From an uncultured Campylobacter sp. (lineage in GTDB: Bacteria; Campylobacterota; Campylobacteria; Campylobacterales; Campylobacteraceae), in the NCBI RefSeq assembly GCF_938017615.1, contig NZ_CALIJA010000039.1:1-26728 (forward strand): DNA of 26,728 bases. Direction: 5' to 3'. The position numbers and the translations under genes are program-made. The notes below the pieces were generated by a model, which saw only the letters and a program-made list of their open reading frames with translations, was not told where the DNA came from and searched no databases. This document shows positions 15,651-23,063 of this stretch, piece by piece (within the stretch, counting starts at the first letter, position 1; the number at the start of each line of letters is the position of its first letter).

Positions 15651-16607
15651 ATGAAAAATTTTATCTTTTTGTGGCTTTTACTTGCGGGCTGCGCTTTCGG
15701 CGCCGCTAAGGATGGCCCGAGAGTTTCTGCTTCACAGCAAGCAGAGTCAAATTTATCGCAGCCAAATTTTGAAATTTTTTACGATGAAAATGCTAGCGAT
15801 GCGCAGATAGATGCGGGCTTGGACGCACTTTTAGCCTTCGCGGCGCAAAACAGGGGCAGGATCGACGAGGATTTCGGGGAGTTTAAAGATAGAATTTTCA
15901 CCGCTTTCATTTTTAATCCGAAGGTGCTGCGAAATTCAAAATTCAATTTCGAGCGGATAGAAAAAATCCTTAAATTTAAACCAAATCTCAATTACGGCGG
16001 AGACGGCGGTTATTTCTCGCCGCTAAAGCTCGCGATCTTTTTCGGCTCGAAATTTAGCGGCGAGACGGCGAAGCTTTATCACTTTGATAGCGCCGATGCG
16101 ATGCGGCTTTTAGAGCTTTTGGTACAAAACGGCGCGGACGTCAAAGCTGACGGATTGCTGCTAGATGCGGCATCGAACGATAACTTCGCGGCGTTTAAGT
16201 TCTTGATCGAAAAGGGCGCGCGAGACGCTAAGGGTGCGGTCGGCTCGGTTGCGGGCAGCGAATTAATATTTTTAAGCGACAACAACGTTTCTATTTTCGG
16301 ATATAAAGAGGCGCTGCCGCTTGCTGCGAGGGAGTTTGCCGCGGGAGCTAAATTTAAAGAATTCCGCGACGGGAGATTATGCTATTTGGACGAAATTTTA
16401 AAATTTCAAAGCTTTGCGAGCATCGATAAAAAGGAGATCGAAACGCTTATCAAAGTAGCTGTGGTGCTGGATGACGAGATGACGGCGAAATTTCTGCTCT
16501 CGCGAGGTCTGTGCGAGCAGAAAGAGCTTTGCGAGTTTCTAAAAGCGCAGGCAAAAACTTACGATGCTGTAAAAATTTCTAAAATTTTAAGCCGTCAAAA
16601 GGGCTAA
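15651..16607 (+). CDS. Ankyrin-repeat lipoprotein
   Basis: A 318-residue exported protein. The N-terminus MKNFIFLWLLLAGCAFG is a lipoprotein signal with the lipobox LLAGC, so it is probably anchored by a lipidated cysteine. The middle has ankyrin-like repeats: AMRLLELLVQNGADVKADG followed by LLLDAASNDNFAAFKFLIEKGA, plus degenerate units before and after (KLAIFFGSKF, TAKFLLSRG). Ankyrin repeats mediate protein binding; no catalytic motif is seen. ATG at 15651 with GAGGG upstream is chosen over the 15570 start because the lipobox then sits at residue 15 and the promoter lies just before it. Partner unknown. Confidence 0.8.
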   Translation: MKNFIFLWLLLAGCAFGAAKDGPRVSASQQAESNLSQPNFEIFYDENASDAQIDAGLDALLAFAAQNRGRIDEDFGEFKDRIFTAFIFNPKVLRNSKFNFERIEKILKFKPNLNYGGDGGYFSPLKLAIFFGSKFSGETAKLYHFDSADAMRLLELLVQNGADVKADGLLLDAASNDNFAAFKFLIEKGARDAKGAVGSVAGSELIFLSDNNVSIFGYKEALPLAAREFAAGAKFKEFRDGRLCYLDEILKFQSFASIDKKEIETLIKVAVVLDDEMTAKFLLSRGLCEQKELCEFLKAQAKTYDAVKISKILSRQKG

Positions 16608-16906
16608 ATTTTAAAATTTATACGGCTATGGCATGGCAAAGCAGATAAAATCGCTATTATAATTGTGCTAGTCGCAGCCGCCCTACTTTGTTATTTAGCG
16701 CGAGCGAAAAAGCAAAATTTGTTCCGCCTAACCTACCCTCCTCCGCTTATCAAACAGCTCGCTATTAAGTTCATTCGAGATAAATTTTAATGTATTTGCC
16801 AGACAGCGCGGCGGCGAAGGTAAATTTTAAAATTTAATCGATATAAAGGACAAATTTAAGTGCCATTATTATATAATTTATCTTATTTTTTCAAAAGGAG
16901 TTTGAG
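16608..16906. other. Intergenic stretch with two AT palindromes and a possible small ORF
   Basis: AAATTTTAAAATTT occurs at 16606-16619, touching the preceding stop, and again at 16822-16835. A TATAAT at 16656-16661 is followed by a 41-codon frame starting at GTG 16665 and ending at 16790. It would encode a short hydrophobic segment (LVAAALLCYLARAKK) and then a Pro-rich basic tail. No ribosome-binding site is visible, so its coding status is doubtful. Confidence 0.35.
16872..16877 (+). promoter_or_regulatory. -10 box of the first DUF805 gene
   Basis: TATAAT, 29 bases before the start codon, followed by a strong AAAAGGAG ribosome-binding site. Confidence 0.65.
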
Positions 16907-17314
16907 ATGACTTTTATGGAGTCTGTTCGCACTTGTCTCAAAGAGAATTATTGCAATTTTGAGGGGCGTGCGCCACGTTCAGAGTACTGGTGGTTTGCAT
17001 TATTTGCGGCACTTTTAGGAATCGTAACGTTAGTATTGGACGGCTTTTTAGGCACCTATGCCGTTACGAGTTCCGGTAGAATGATCGGTTTCATTAACTC
17101 AATCTTTTTATTGGCAATACTTTTACCTTCTATCGCCGTAGCGGTAAGGCGTCTGCACGATACCGATAGAAGCGGCTGGTTTTATCTGTTAATTTTTGTC
17201 CCGATAATAGGTTCGATCGTATTGATCGTATTTTTTATCCAGCAAGGCACTAACGGAGGCAACCGCTTTGGAGACGATCCGTTGCGACCCGCAAGCAGAG
17301 GCTCGATTTTTTAA
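16907..17314 (+). CDS. DUF805 family inner-membrane protein, copy 1
   Basis: A 135-residue membrane protein of the DUF805 (YhaH) family. Family hallmarks are the N-terminal F.GRAPRSEYWWF, the central AVAVRRLHDTDRSGW and the C-terminal GTNGGNRFGDDP. About four hydrophobic helices lie between and around them (for example FALFAALLGIVTLVL, SIFLLAILLPSIAVAV, FYLLIFVPIIGSIVLIVFFI). The molecular function of the family is not established. AAAAGGAG lies before the ATG. A close paralogue begins at 24575; both start MTFMESV. A terminator follows at 17361. Confidence 0.92.
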   Translation: MTFMESVRTCLKENYCNFEGRAPRSEYWWFALFAALLGIVTLVLDGFLGTYAVTSSGRMIGFINSIFLLAILLPSIAVAVRRLHDTDRSGWFYLLIFVPIIGSIVLIVFFIQQGTNGGNRFGDDPLRPASRGSIF

Positions 17315-17360
17315 ACGTAGCTTTGTAGCACACATAAGCTTTGCAAATAAGCTAAATTTA

Positions 17361-17392
17361 GGGCTAATTCCATTTTGGTTTTAGCCCTTTTT
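17361..17392 (+). terminator. Rho-independent terminator after the first DUF805 gene
   Basis: Stem GGGCTAA (17361-17367) pairs with TTAGCCC (17381-17387). The loop has an inner CCA/TGG pairing, and five T follow. It lies 47 bases after the stop codon. Confidence 0.8.
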
Positions 17393-17455
17393 ACTAGGCG
17401 GTTTTGCTCAAAATAGCCTTTTATATTTAAATTTAGATTCGCCGCGAGATTCAAA

Positions 17456-18037
17456 CTATAAAATTTTAATTCTATTGCCCTTTAATTTCACGATCTTTTT
17501 GTCATTTACTAGCTTCGTAATCGCCTGAGAGACGTTTTGTCTGGGTGCTCCGAGCAGGCTTGCCAGCGTCATTATATTAAAGGGAAGCTCCACGATCTTA
17601 TCTGCGTTTGCGATGCGATTTAAAAAATTTAAAATCCGCGTCTGGATTTTTGCAAAGACGATCTCTTTAATTAAAATCCGTTGCGAGTAGATATTTTTGA
17701 TAAGCGCGTTTATGATCGAGCTTGCAAACTCGTCTCCAAGCAGCTCGAAAAGCTCCGAGATATTGATCTGCAGCGTCTCGCAGTCGCTTAAAATTTCAAG
17801 GCTCGTGTTTTTATCCAAGCAGACGTAGGCGCCGCTTTTTACGAAGCTAAAGATAAATTCCTTGCCGTTTTCGTAGCAGTTTAGCTTCGCTCTGCCGCGC
17901 AGCAGAATGATAAATTTAAACTTTTGCGCGTAGATCACGTCGCCGTGAGCGTAGCTTTCGCGCCTAAATTTGGCAATCCGCTCCCTGCTTAAAAAGTCGA
18001 ATTTCTCGCTGTAATCGTTATTTAGTCTATCTATCAT
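17456..18037 (-). CDS. Crp/Fnr-family transcriptional regulator
   Basis: A protein of about 193 residues with an N-terminal cyclic-nucleotide-binding-like beta-barrel (about 30-110), a dimerisation helix and a C-terminal winged helix-turn-helix (MTLASLLGAPRQNVSQAITKLVNDKKIV). The N-terminal domain lacks the cysteine cluster of FNR iron-sulfur sensors, so the signal is unknown. It is divergent from the cytochrome/molybdoenzyme pair, and a palindromic site between them suggests it controls that pair and possibly itself. The start is uncertain: ATG at 18037 has AAAGAG just upstream, while ATG at 18052 (five residues longer) has no visible ribosome site. Confidence 0.88.
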   Translation of the reverse strand: MIDRLNNDYSEKFDFLSRERIAKFRRESYAHGDVIYAQKFKFIILLRGRAKLNCYENGKEFIFSFVKSGAYVCLDKNTSLEILSDCETLQINISELFELLGDEFASSIINALIKNIYSQRILIKEIVFAKIQTRILNFLNRIANADKIVELPFNIMTLASLLGAPRQNVSQAITKLVNDKKIVKLKGNRIKIL

Positions 18038-18084
18038 AGCAGCTCTTTGCATAAAATTTCACGTAAATTTTACATAAAAAGGAT

Positions 18085-18110
18085 AAATTCGTCGCAATCG
18101 CGACAAATTT
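18085..18110. promoter_or_regulatory. Palindromic operator, probably for the Crp/Fnr regulator
   Basis: GTCGC-AATC-GCGAC at 18091-18104 is an exact five-base inverted repeat with a four-base spacer, the geometry of a Crp/Fnr site. It is extended by AAATT(C/T) arms to 26 bases. Its centre (18097.5) lies 41.5 bases before the start site predicted from TATAAT at 18127-18132, the class II activator position. Confidence 0.7.
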
Positions 18111-18126
18111 AAATTTATCTTTGATT

Positions 18127-18132
18127 TATAAT
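18127..18132 (+). promoter_or_regulatory. -10 box of the cytochrome / molybdoenzyme operon
   Basis: TATAAT with a predicted start near 18139, 26 bases before the cytochrome start codon. The operator at 18085-18110 occupies the -35 region, which fits an activated promoter. Confidence 0.7.
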
Positions 18133-18164
18133 TCGCGTTAAAGACAACCCAGAAAGGATACTTT

Positions 18165-18731
18165 ATGAGGAAAATTTTTATCTCATTTATCTGTGCATGT
18201 TCGCTTTTCGGCGGCGAGGTGATCTCTAAAACCGCTACGATCTCGCAAGACGGCAAAGCAATCGGCGAGACTGAAATTTTAACGCCGATCGAGGTGATAT
18301 CCAGCGAAGGTGGCGTTACCAAGATTAAAATTAAAGGCGTCGTGAGCGAAAATTATCAGCTTCAGATCCAAAAAAATATGAAAGAAGCTGAAATTTACGC
18401 GATTTTTACGAATGAAGCCGAAGCAAATTTTAAAAAGGGCAAAAAGCTCGAGGACGATTATGGCGAGATCTGGTACGAAGCCGAGGGGATTTACGAGATC
18501 AGTTCGGATGCCGTAGCTAAGGACGCTAAGGCTCTTTATGCGGAGGCAAAGACAAACTACGAGCAGATCTGCTCGGCGTGTCACCGCCTGCATGAGCCAA
18601 AGAGCTTCACGGCAAATCAGTGGCCTGCGAATCTGCAAGAGATGATCAATGCAAACTACGTAGCGCTCGAGGGCGACGAGCTAAATTTGATCATAAAATA
18701 TCTACAACACAACGCAAAAAAACCTGAATGA
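18165..18731 (+). CDS. Periplasmic monoheme cytochrome c (partner of the TorA-like reductase)
   Basis: A 188-residue exported protein with an N-terminal signal (MRKIFISFICACSLFGG), an 80-residue beta-rich N-terminal part and one heme-binding motif CSACH at 136-140. A downstream Met or His would supply the sixth ligand. The same arrangement occurs in C. jejuni, where a one-heme cytochrome (Cj0265c) precedes the TMAO/DMSO reductase (Cj0264c). It probably passes electrons from the membrane quinol pool to the molybdoenzyme, in place of the multiheme TorC of E. coli. AAAGGA precedes the ATG. The reductase gene starts 13 bases after its stop with its own AAGGAG. Confidence 0.9.
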   Translation: MRKIFISFICACSLFGGEVISKTATISQDGKAIGETEILTPIEVISSEGGVTKIKIKGVVSENYQLQIQKNMKEAEIYAIFTNEAEANFKKGKKLEDDYGEIWYEAEGIYEISSDAVAKDAKALYAEAKTNYEQICSACHRLHEPKSFTANQWPANLQEMINANYVALEGDELNLIIKYLQHNAKKPE

Positions 18732-18744
18732 TAAAGGAGATCAG

Positions 18745-21192
18745 ATGAAAAGGCGAGACTTTTTAAAGGCAGGGATTTTAGGCGCAAGCGCGGCAAGCGC
18801 TAGCAGGATTGAGGGAGTAACGCAGACGATTTTTGATAACAAAAAGGTATTCGGCGCGAATAGATTCGGCACTTTTTGGCTAAATTTAAACTCGTCGCAG
18901 ATCGTTTTGGTAAGCGATTTTGAGGGCGATAAATTTCCAAACACGATGAATTACAGCTTACCGGATAATATCCAAAACGAAAACCGCGTGCTCTATCCGA
19001 TGGTGCGTAAAAGCTATCTAAAGGCAAAAGGCGCGGCAAAGAGCGAACTGCGCGGCAAAGAGGAGTTCGTGCGCGTTAGCTGGGACGTAGCGCTTGATCT
19101 AGCTGCAAAGGCTTTGAAAGAAAATTTCGACAAATACGGCGCTGAGGCGATCTACGGCGAGTGCTACTGGTGGGGCGGTAGCGGTAAGATCGGCTGGGGA
19201 CGCACCGTAGCGCACCGAATGCTTAAAATTTTAGGCGGCTACGTAGAGGAAAGCGGCGATTACTCCACCGGTGCGGGGCTTGTTATAATGCCTCACGTGC
19301 TTGGCTCAAGCGCCGTTTACGACGCGCCTACTACGTGGAAAGCGATCGTCAAAAACGCCAAAAACGTCGTATTTTGGGCGACCGATCCTGCGGTAACCAA
19401 TCAAATTTCATCCATTCCGCCTACGCACGACGGTTATATCGGCATGCAAGAGCTTAAGAAATCGGGTATCAAAACTTATAGCGTAAACGTAATGAGAAAC
19501 GACACCGCGCGCTACTTTGGCAGCGAAGATATCATCCTGCGCCCAAACACCGACACCGCGCTCATCATCGGCATGTGCCATTATCTGTTTACGAACAACC
19601 TCTACGACGAGGAATTTATCAAAAAATACACCGTCGGATTTAATAAATTTAAAGCGTATTTTCTAGGCGAGAGCGATAAAATCGTAAAGGACGCAGCTTG
19701 GGCGAGCAAAATTTGCGGGCTTAGCGAGGATGCTATTGCGAAATTTGCTACAGCGCTTGCAAAGGAGCCGACTACGATCTTGATCGGTCGCGGTTTGCAG
19801 CGCGCAGATCACGGCGAGCAGCCTTTCTGGGCGCTAGTGGCGCTTAATGCGATGCTGGGATATATCGGCAAGGAGGGTCTCGGCTTTGAATTTAGCCTGG
19901 GCTATGGTTCCGCGGGCGCTACGAATAAAGTGGCTCCGATTTTAAAGGGACTTAGCACTCGTATAGATGAAAAATACGAAAACACGGGCTCTGCGCCTTG
20001 GAAAAACGCGAAAAATATCACCATCCCGTCCTCTCGCAGCATAGAGGCGCTGGAGCATCCAGGCAAGCAGATCGATTATGACGGCACCAAGATCAAGCTG
20101 CCGCATATGAGAGTCGCATATATGGCGTGCGGATCGATGTTTACGCGCCATCAAGACGTGAATAATATCGTCAAGCAGTGGCGTAAATTTGACACCGTCA
20201 TCACCGCCGAGCCGTACTGGACGAGCACCGCAAAACTTAGCGACATCGTGCTTCCCGTCGCGATCGAGGTCGAGCGCAACGACATCAACCAAACGGGCGC
20301 TACGGGCGAATATATAGTCGCTTACAGACCTGCAATCGAGCCGATGGGCGAGAGCAAGAGCGACTTTTGGATCTGCGAGCAGATCTGCAAGCGCTGGGGA
20401 TACGGCGAGGTCTTTAGCGAGGGCAAGGACGAGCTAGGCTGGATGAAAGAATTCTACGCCGATGCCGTAGAGCAAGCCAAAGGCCTAAATATAACGATGC
20501 CTAGCTTCGAAGAATTTTACGACAAAGGCTTCGTGCGCTTTGAAAAGGACGACGAGAGCAGCGCGCTATATACGCGCCTTGCGGCATTCCGCGAAAATCC
20601 CGCCAAAAACCGCTTCGGCACGCCGTCTGGCAAGATCGAGCTTTACTCGCCCGTAATCGCTAAGATGGGCTATGCCGACTGCCCGCCGATGCCTACTTGG
20701 ATCGAGCCTAAGGAGTGGCTAGGCGATGCGAAAAAGACGGCGAAGTATCCGATCCACATCGTAAGCCCGCACTCTCGCTACCGCCTGCACAGCCAGCTAA
20801 ACAACTCGATCATCAGAAATTTCGCCGAGGTTAGCGGCAGAGAGCCGGTGCTGATAAATCCAAAAGACGCCGAAGCTCGCGGGCTTGCGAACGGCGACAT
20901 CGTGCGCGTTTTCAATGACCGCGGCGAAATTTTGGCAGGCGTACTCGTTACCGACATCGTGCCCGAGCGCGTCGCAGCGATCTGCGAGGGCGCGTGGTAC
21001 GATCCCGAGGTTTGGGGCGAGAAGAGCCTCTGCCAGCACGGCTGCGTAAACGTGCTTACGTTCGATAAAGGCACGTCAAGTCTCGCGCAAAGCAACTCGG
21101 CTCACACCGTGCTAGCGCAGATTGAGAAATTTAAAGGGGAGATTAAACCTATAACGGCGTTTTCTAAACCTAAAATCCTACAATCTTTGTAG
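18745..21192 (+). CDS. TMAO/DMSO-reductase-type molybdopterin oxidoreductase (TorA/BisC family)
   Basis: An 815-residue periplasmic enzyme of the DMSO reductase family with bis-MGD molybdenum. The TAT signal is KRRDFLKAG at the start. The motif GDYSTGAGLVIMPHVLGSSA contains Ser174, the expected Mo ligand, as in DMSO and TMAO reductases. There is no N-terminal iron-sulfur cysteine cluster, consistent with the TorA/BisC branch. CYWWGG (140-145) may correspond to the active-site Tyr/Trp region of DMSO reductase; if so, Tyr141 would favour sulfoxides as well as N-oxides. MGD-binding blocks (ATDPAVTNQISS, GRGLQRADHGEQPFWALVALN, EVERNDINQTG, SPHSRYRLHSQLNNS) are present. It forms an operon with the cytochrome. 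No TorD-type chaperone gene is in the window. Confidence 0.92.
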   Translation: MKRRDFLKAGILGASAASASRIEGVTQTIFDNKKVFGANRFGTFWLNLNSSQIVLVSDFEGDKFPNTMNYSLPDNIQNENRVLYPMVRKSYLKAKGAAKSELRGKEEFVRVSWDVALDLAAKALKENFDKYGAEAIYGECYWWGGSGKIGWGRTVAHRMLKILGGYVEESGDYSTGAGLVIMPHVLGSSAVYDAPTTWKAIVKNAKNVVFWATDPAVTNQISSIPPTHDGYIGMQELKKSGIKTYSVNVMRNDTARYFGSEDIILRPNTDTALIIGMCHYLFTNNLYDEEFIKKYTVGFNKFKAYFLGESDKIVKDAAWASKICGLSEDAIAKFATALAKEPTTILIGRGLQRADHGEQPFWALVALNAMLGYIGKEGLGFEFSLGYGSAGATNKVAPILKGLSTRIDEKYENTGSAPWKNAKNITIPSSRSIEALEHPGKQIDYDGTKIKLPHMRVAYMACGSMFTRHQDVNNIVKQWRKFDTVITAEPYWTSTAKLSDIVLPVAIEVERNDINQTGATGEYIVAYRPAIEPMGESKSDFWICEQICKRWGYGEVFSEGKDELGWMKEFYADAVEQAKGLNITMPSFEEFYDKGFVRFEKDDESSALYTRLAAFRENPAKNRFGTPSGKIELYSPVIAKMGYADCPPMPTWIEPKEWLGDAKKTAKYPIHIVSPHSRYRLHSQLNNSIIRNFAEVSGREPVLINPKDAEARGLANGDIVRVFNDRGEILAGVLVTDIVPERVAAICEGAWYDPEVWGEKSLCQHGCVNVLTFDKGTSSLAQSNSAHTVLAQIEKFKGEIKPITAFSKPKILQSL

Positions 21193-21201
21193 CGCGTCGT
21201 C

Positions 21202-21304
21202 TCGCGAGTGCTTTTGAGAGAGATTTGAAATTTTAAGTCTGCGGCAGACTACTTGTCTAGCCTTGACTTAAAATTTCTGCACAACTCTCAAAATCATCTC
21301 GCGA
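21202..21304. repeat. 103-bp imperfect inverted repeat downstream of the molybdoenzyme
   Basis: Three matched blocks occur in the same order in both arms: TCGCGAG (7 bp), TTTTGAGAG (9 bp) and AAATTTTAAGTC (12 bp). They are separated by small internal loops and enclose a loop that itself contains GTCTGC/GCAGAC. It is too long and lacks a T-run for a plain terminator. It may be a structured RNA, a termination region, or a small repeat element. Confidence 0.7.
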
Positions 21305-21325
21305 TACTTCCGCTTGTCTTTTTAT

Positions 21326-21355
21326 GCTCAAATTTGCAGTTTGTTGAATTTGAGC
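21326..21355. repeat. Hairpin GCTCAAATT / AATTTGAGC
   Basis: A perfect 9-bp stem with a 12-base loop. AATTTGAGCGTAAATTTA (from 21347) is repeated a few dozen bases later as AATTTGAACGTAAATTTTA (from about 21385), forming a short imperfect direct repeat upstream of the SUKH gene. Confidence 0.5.
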
Positions 21356-21456
21356 GTAAATTTACTTTCTTTCGTATTCGTCAAATTTGAACGTAAATTT
21401 TATGCGAACTAAAAACTCTGCTAAAATTCGCTCAAATTTAATCCAAAGGTCGTGCC

Positions 21457-22122
21457 GTGCAAATCCCGAATTTGATCCAGAATTTTATCCGCAAACGCAT
21501 CGTTTCAGAGTGTATTTTACTGCCGTTTTTCTATCCCGATGAGGGCGAGTTCGAGAGTTTTCAGGAGGGATATAGGCTCGCTAGCCGCAAAACTGGCGAG
21601 GAGCTAGCAGACGACGCACCAGGGCAGTGGCGAAAGAGTTGGCATGTCATCGCGCGTAACGGCATGGATGATCTGTTTTTCGTGGATTTTACCCTGGGGG
21701 ACGCTTCGCCCGTGTATTTTGCCTATCACGGCGCTGGCTCTTGGGAACCGATAAAGGTCGCGGACGACATCGTTAAATTTGAAGAAATTTTGGCCGCCCT
21801 TGCTGTGCTTAAAAAACCGTGCTCGCTTGATGCGATCGCGCCGCTTGCCGATTTAAACAACGAATTTTACCGCGAGCTGGCGGACGACTACGCGCAGCAA
21901 GATGAAGCGCGCGAGGAGCCCGAATATAAATATTCCAGCGTTTTCATCGAAGACTTGGGTGCCGATAAGGTAAAAACGCTCGTGTTTTTAAAGAAATTTT
22001 TTGACGACGAAAGCTTTGCAGTGACCAAAGAGAGAACGCAAAATTTGCCGCTTTGCCTATTTAGCGGCATAGAGGAAGCTGGCGCTGCCACTGCAAGACA
22101 AGCTCGCCTCGCTCGGAGTTAA
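21457..22122 (+). CDS. SUKH (SMI1/KNR4)-type protein with L7/L12-like tail, apparently frameshifted
   Basis: The open frame from GTG 21457 gives 221 residues; AAAGG lies seven bases upstream. Residues about 25-115 resemble SMI1/KNR4 (SUKH) proteins: QWRKSWHVIARNGMDDLFFVDF, then PVYFAYHGAGSWEPIKVADDI. SUKH domains are common in immunity proteins against secreted nuclease toxins. Residues from about 168 (ADKVKTLVFLKKFF) look like the start of a ribosomal L7/L12 C-terminal-type fold. The last 14 residues of the frame are Ala/Arg-rich and unlike the rest. Skipping one G near 22074-22076 continues in the +1 frame as KLALPLQDKLASLGVKFHA and ends at TAA 22172-22174, completing the L7/L12-like pattern. 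The frame shown is therefore probably disrupted. No toxin gene is nearby. Confidence 0.75.
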   Translation: MQIPNLIQNFIRKRIVSECILLPFFYPDEGEFESFQEGYRLASRKTGEELADDAPGQWRKSWHVIARNGMDDLFFVDFTLGDASPVYFAYHGAGSWEPIKVADDIVKFEEILAALAVLKKPCSLDAIAPLADLNNEFYRELADDYAQQDEAREEPEYKYSSVFIEDLGADKVKTLVFLKKFFDDESFAVTKERTQNLPLCLFSGIEEAGAATARQARLARS

Positions 22123-22174
22123 ATTTCACGCGCGGGAGATAACTTTTAGCGAATTTATCGCGCGAAGTAGTTAA

Positions 22175-22449
22175 GCGGGCAAATTTTAAAATTTCAACTC
22201 CCGCTGCTGCTAAATTTAAAATTTAGCAGCAGGCGATCCTATAAATTTCGTGCTCGTTCGCTTGCTATCGCAGTGCGTTAATAGCTTTGCGTACGCTGGA
22301 GCACAAATTAAAGCGTAAAATCAAAATGTAAAATTGAAGTGGATTTTAAGCGCCCTACTTCGTTTTTTACTTGCAGTAGGGCGAATTTGCTTAAAGTAGT
22401 GAACTAAAGCGAGGCGAAAATTATCCAAACCTTGGATCTATTATCTTGC
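22175..22449. repeat. Intergenic stretch with three inverted repeats
   Basis: No gene was found. It holds AAATTTTAAAATTT at 22181-22194; a perfect 14-bp-arm inverted repeat with a one-base centre at 22204-22232 (arm CTGCTGCTAAATTT); an imperfect palindrome at 22243-22310 (AAATTTcGTGCTC against GAGCACAAATT, with GCTAT/ATAGC inside); and a 9-bp stem CGCCCTACT/AGTAGGGCG at 22351-22383. None ends in a clear T-run. Confidence 0.65.
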
Positions 22450-22974
22450 TCAGTTAGAGCAGCTGTTGCGAGCGACGAGCTCTGCAAAATCTAGGGCTGC
22501 GTCGTAGTCGGGCTCAGAGGCTATATCACTTACAAGCTCTTTATAAACCACGACGCCTGCAGTATCTATGACGAAGATTGCTCTGGCACTGAGACCTGCT
22601 AATGCGCCGCTGGCGATGAGAGTGCCGTAGCGGCGACAAAATTCCTTATCGCGGAAATCACTTGCAACGCGTAGATTTTTGATCCCCTCAGTCGTGCAAA
22701 ACCTCCCCATCGCAAACGGTAAATCCATCGAAACGACGATTACTTCGGTGTTAGGAAGCGATGCGGCGCGCTCGTTGAACTTGCGTGCCTCCGTCGCGCA
22801 GACGGGCGTATCTAGCGACGGCACGGCGACGATGATTTGCACGTGCTTGCCGCTAGCGATCTCGATTTCGCTTAGATCCTGGGCTACTAAGCGCACTTGC
22901 GGCGCGCGATCGCCTAGATTTATCTCTTGCCCGCTTAGCTCTACGGGCTTTCCTTGAAATGTTACTGTTGACAT
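22450..22974 (-). CDS. tpx: Thiol peroxidase Tpx
   Basis: A 174-residue atypical 2-Cys peroxiredoxin that reduces H2O2 and organic peroxides using thioredoxin. The peroxidatic Cys59 is in PSLDTPVCATEARKFN and the resolving Cys93 in GRFCTTEG. The spacing equals that of E. coli Cys61/Cys95. The N-terminal VTFQGKPVELSG is typical of Tpx. AAAGGAC precedes the ATG. The promoter lies in the 89-base divergent gap; TATATT on the minus strand is the best -10. A short Cys-containing C-terminal tail (NSCSN) is unusual but of no known meaning. Confidence 0.97.
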   Translation of the reverse strand: MSTVTFQGKPVELSGQEINLGDRAPQVRLVAQDLSEIEIASGKHVQIIVAVPSLDTPVCATEARKFNERAASLPNTEVIVVSMDLPFAMGRFCTTEGIKNLRVASDFRDKEFCRRYGTLIASGALAGLSARAIFVIDTAGVVVYKELVSDIASEPDYDAALDFAELVARNSCSN

Positions 22975-23063
22975 TTTTGTCCTTTGCTTTGAATTTGTAG
23001 TGGCGAATATACAAAAATTCCTTAAATTTCAGGTAAAATTGCTTTAAAAATCAAGGAGAGCAG

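Noticed and set aside
22351..22383. Stem CGCCCTACT/AGTAGGGCG as a terminator for tpx
   Set aside because: Neither strand has a T-run after the stem, and it is about 70 bases beyond the tpx stop. It is reported only as an inverted repeat.
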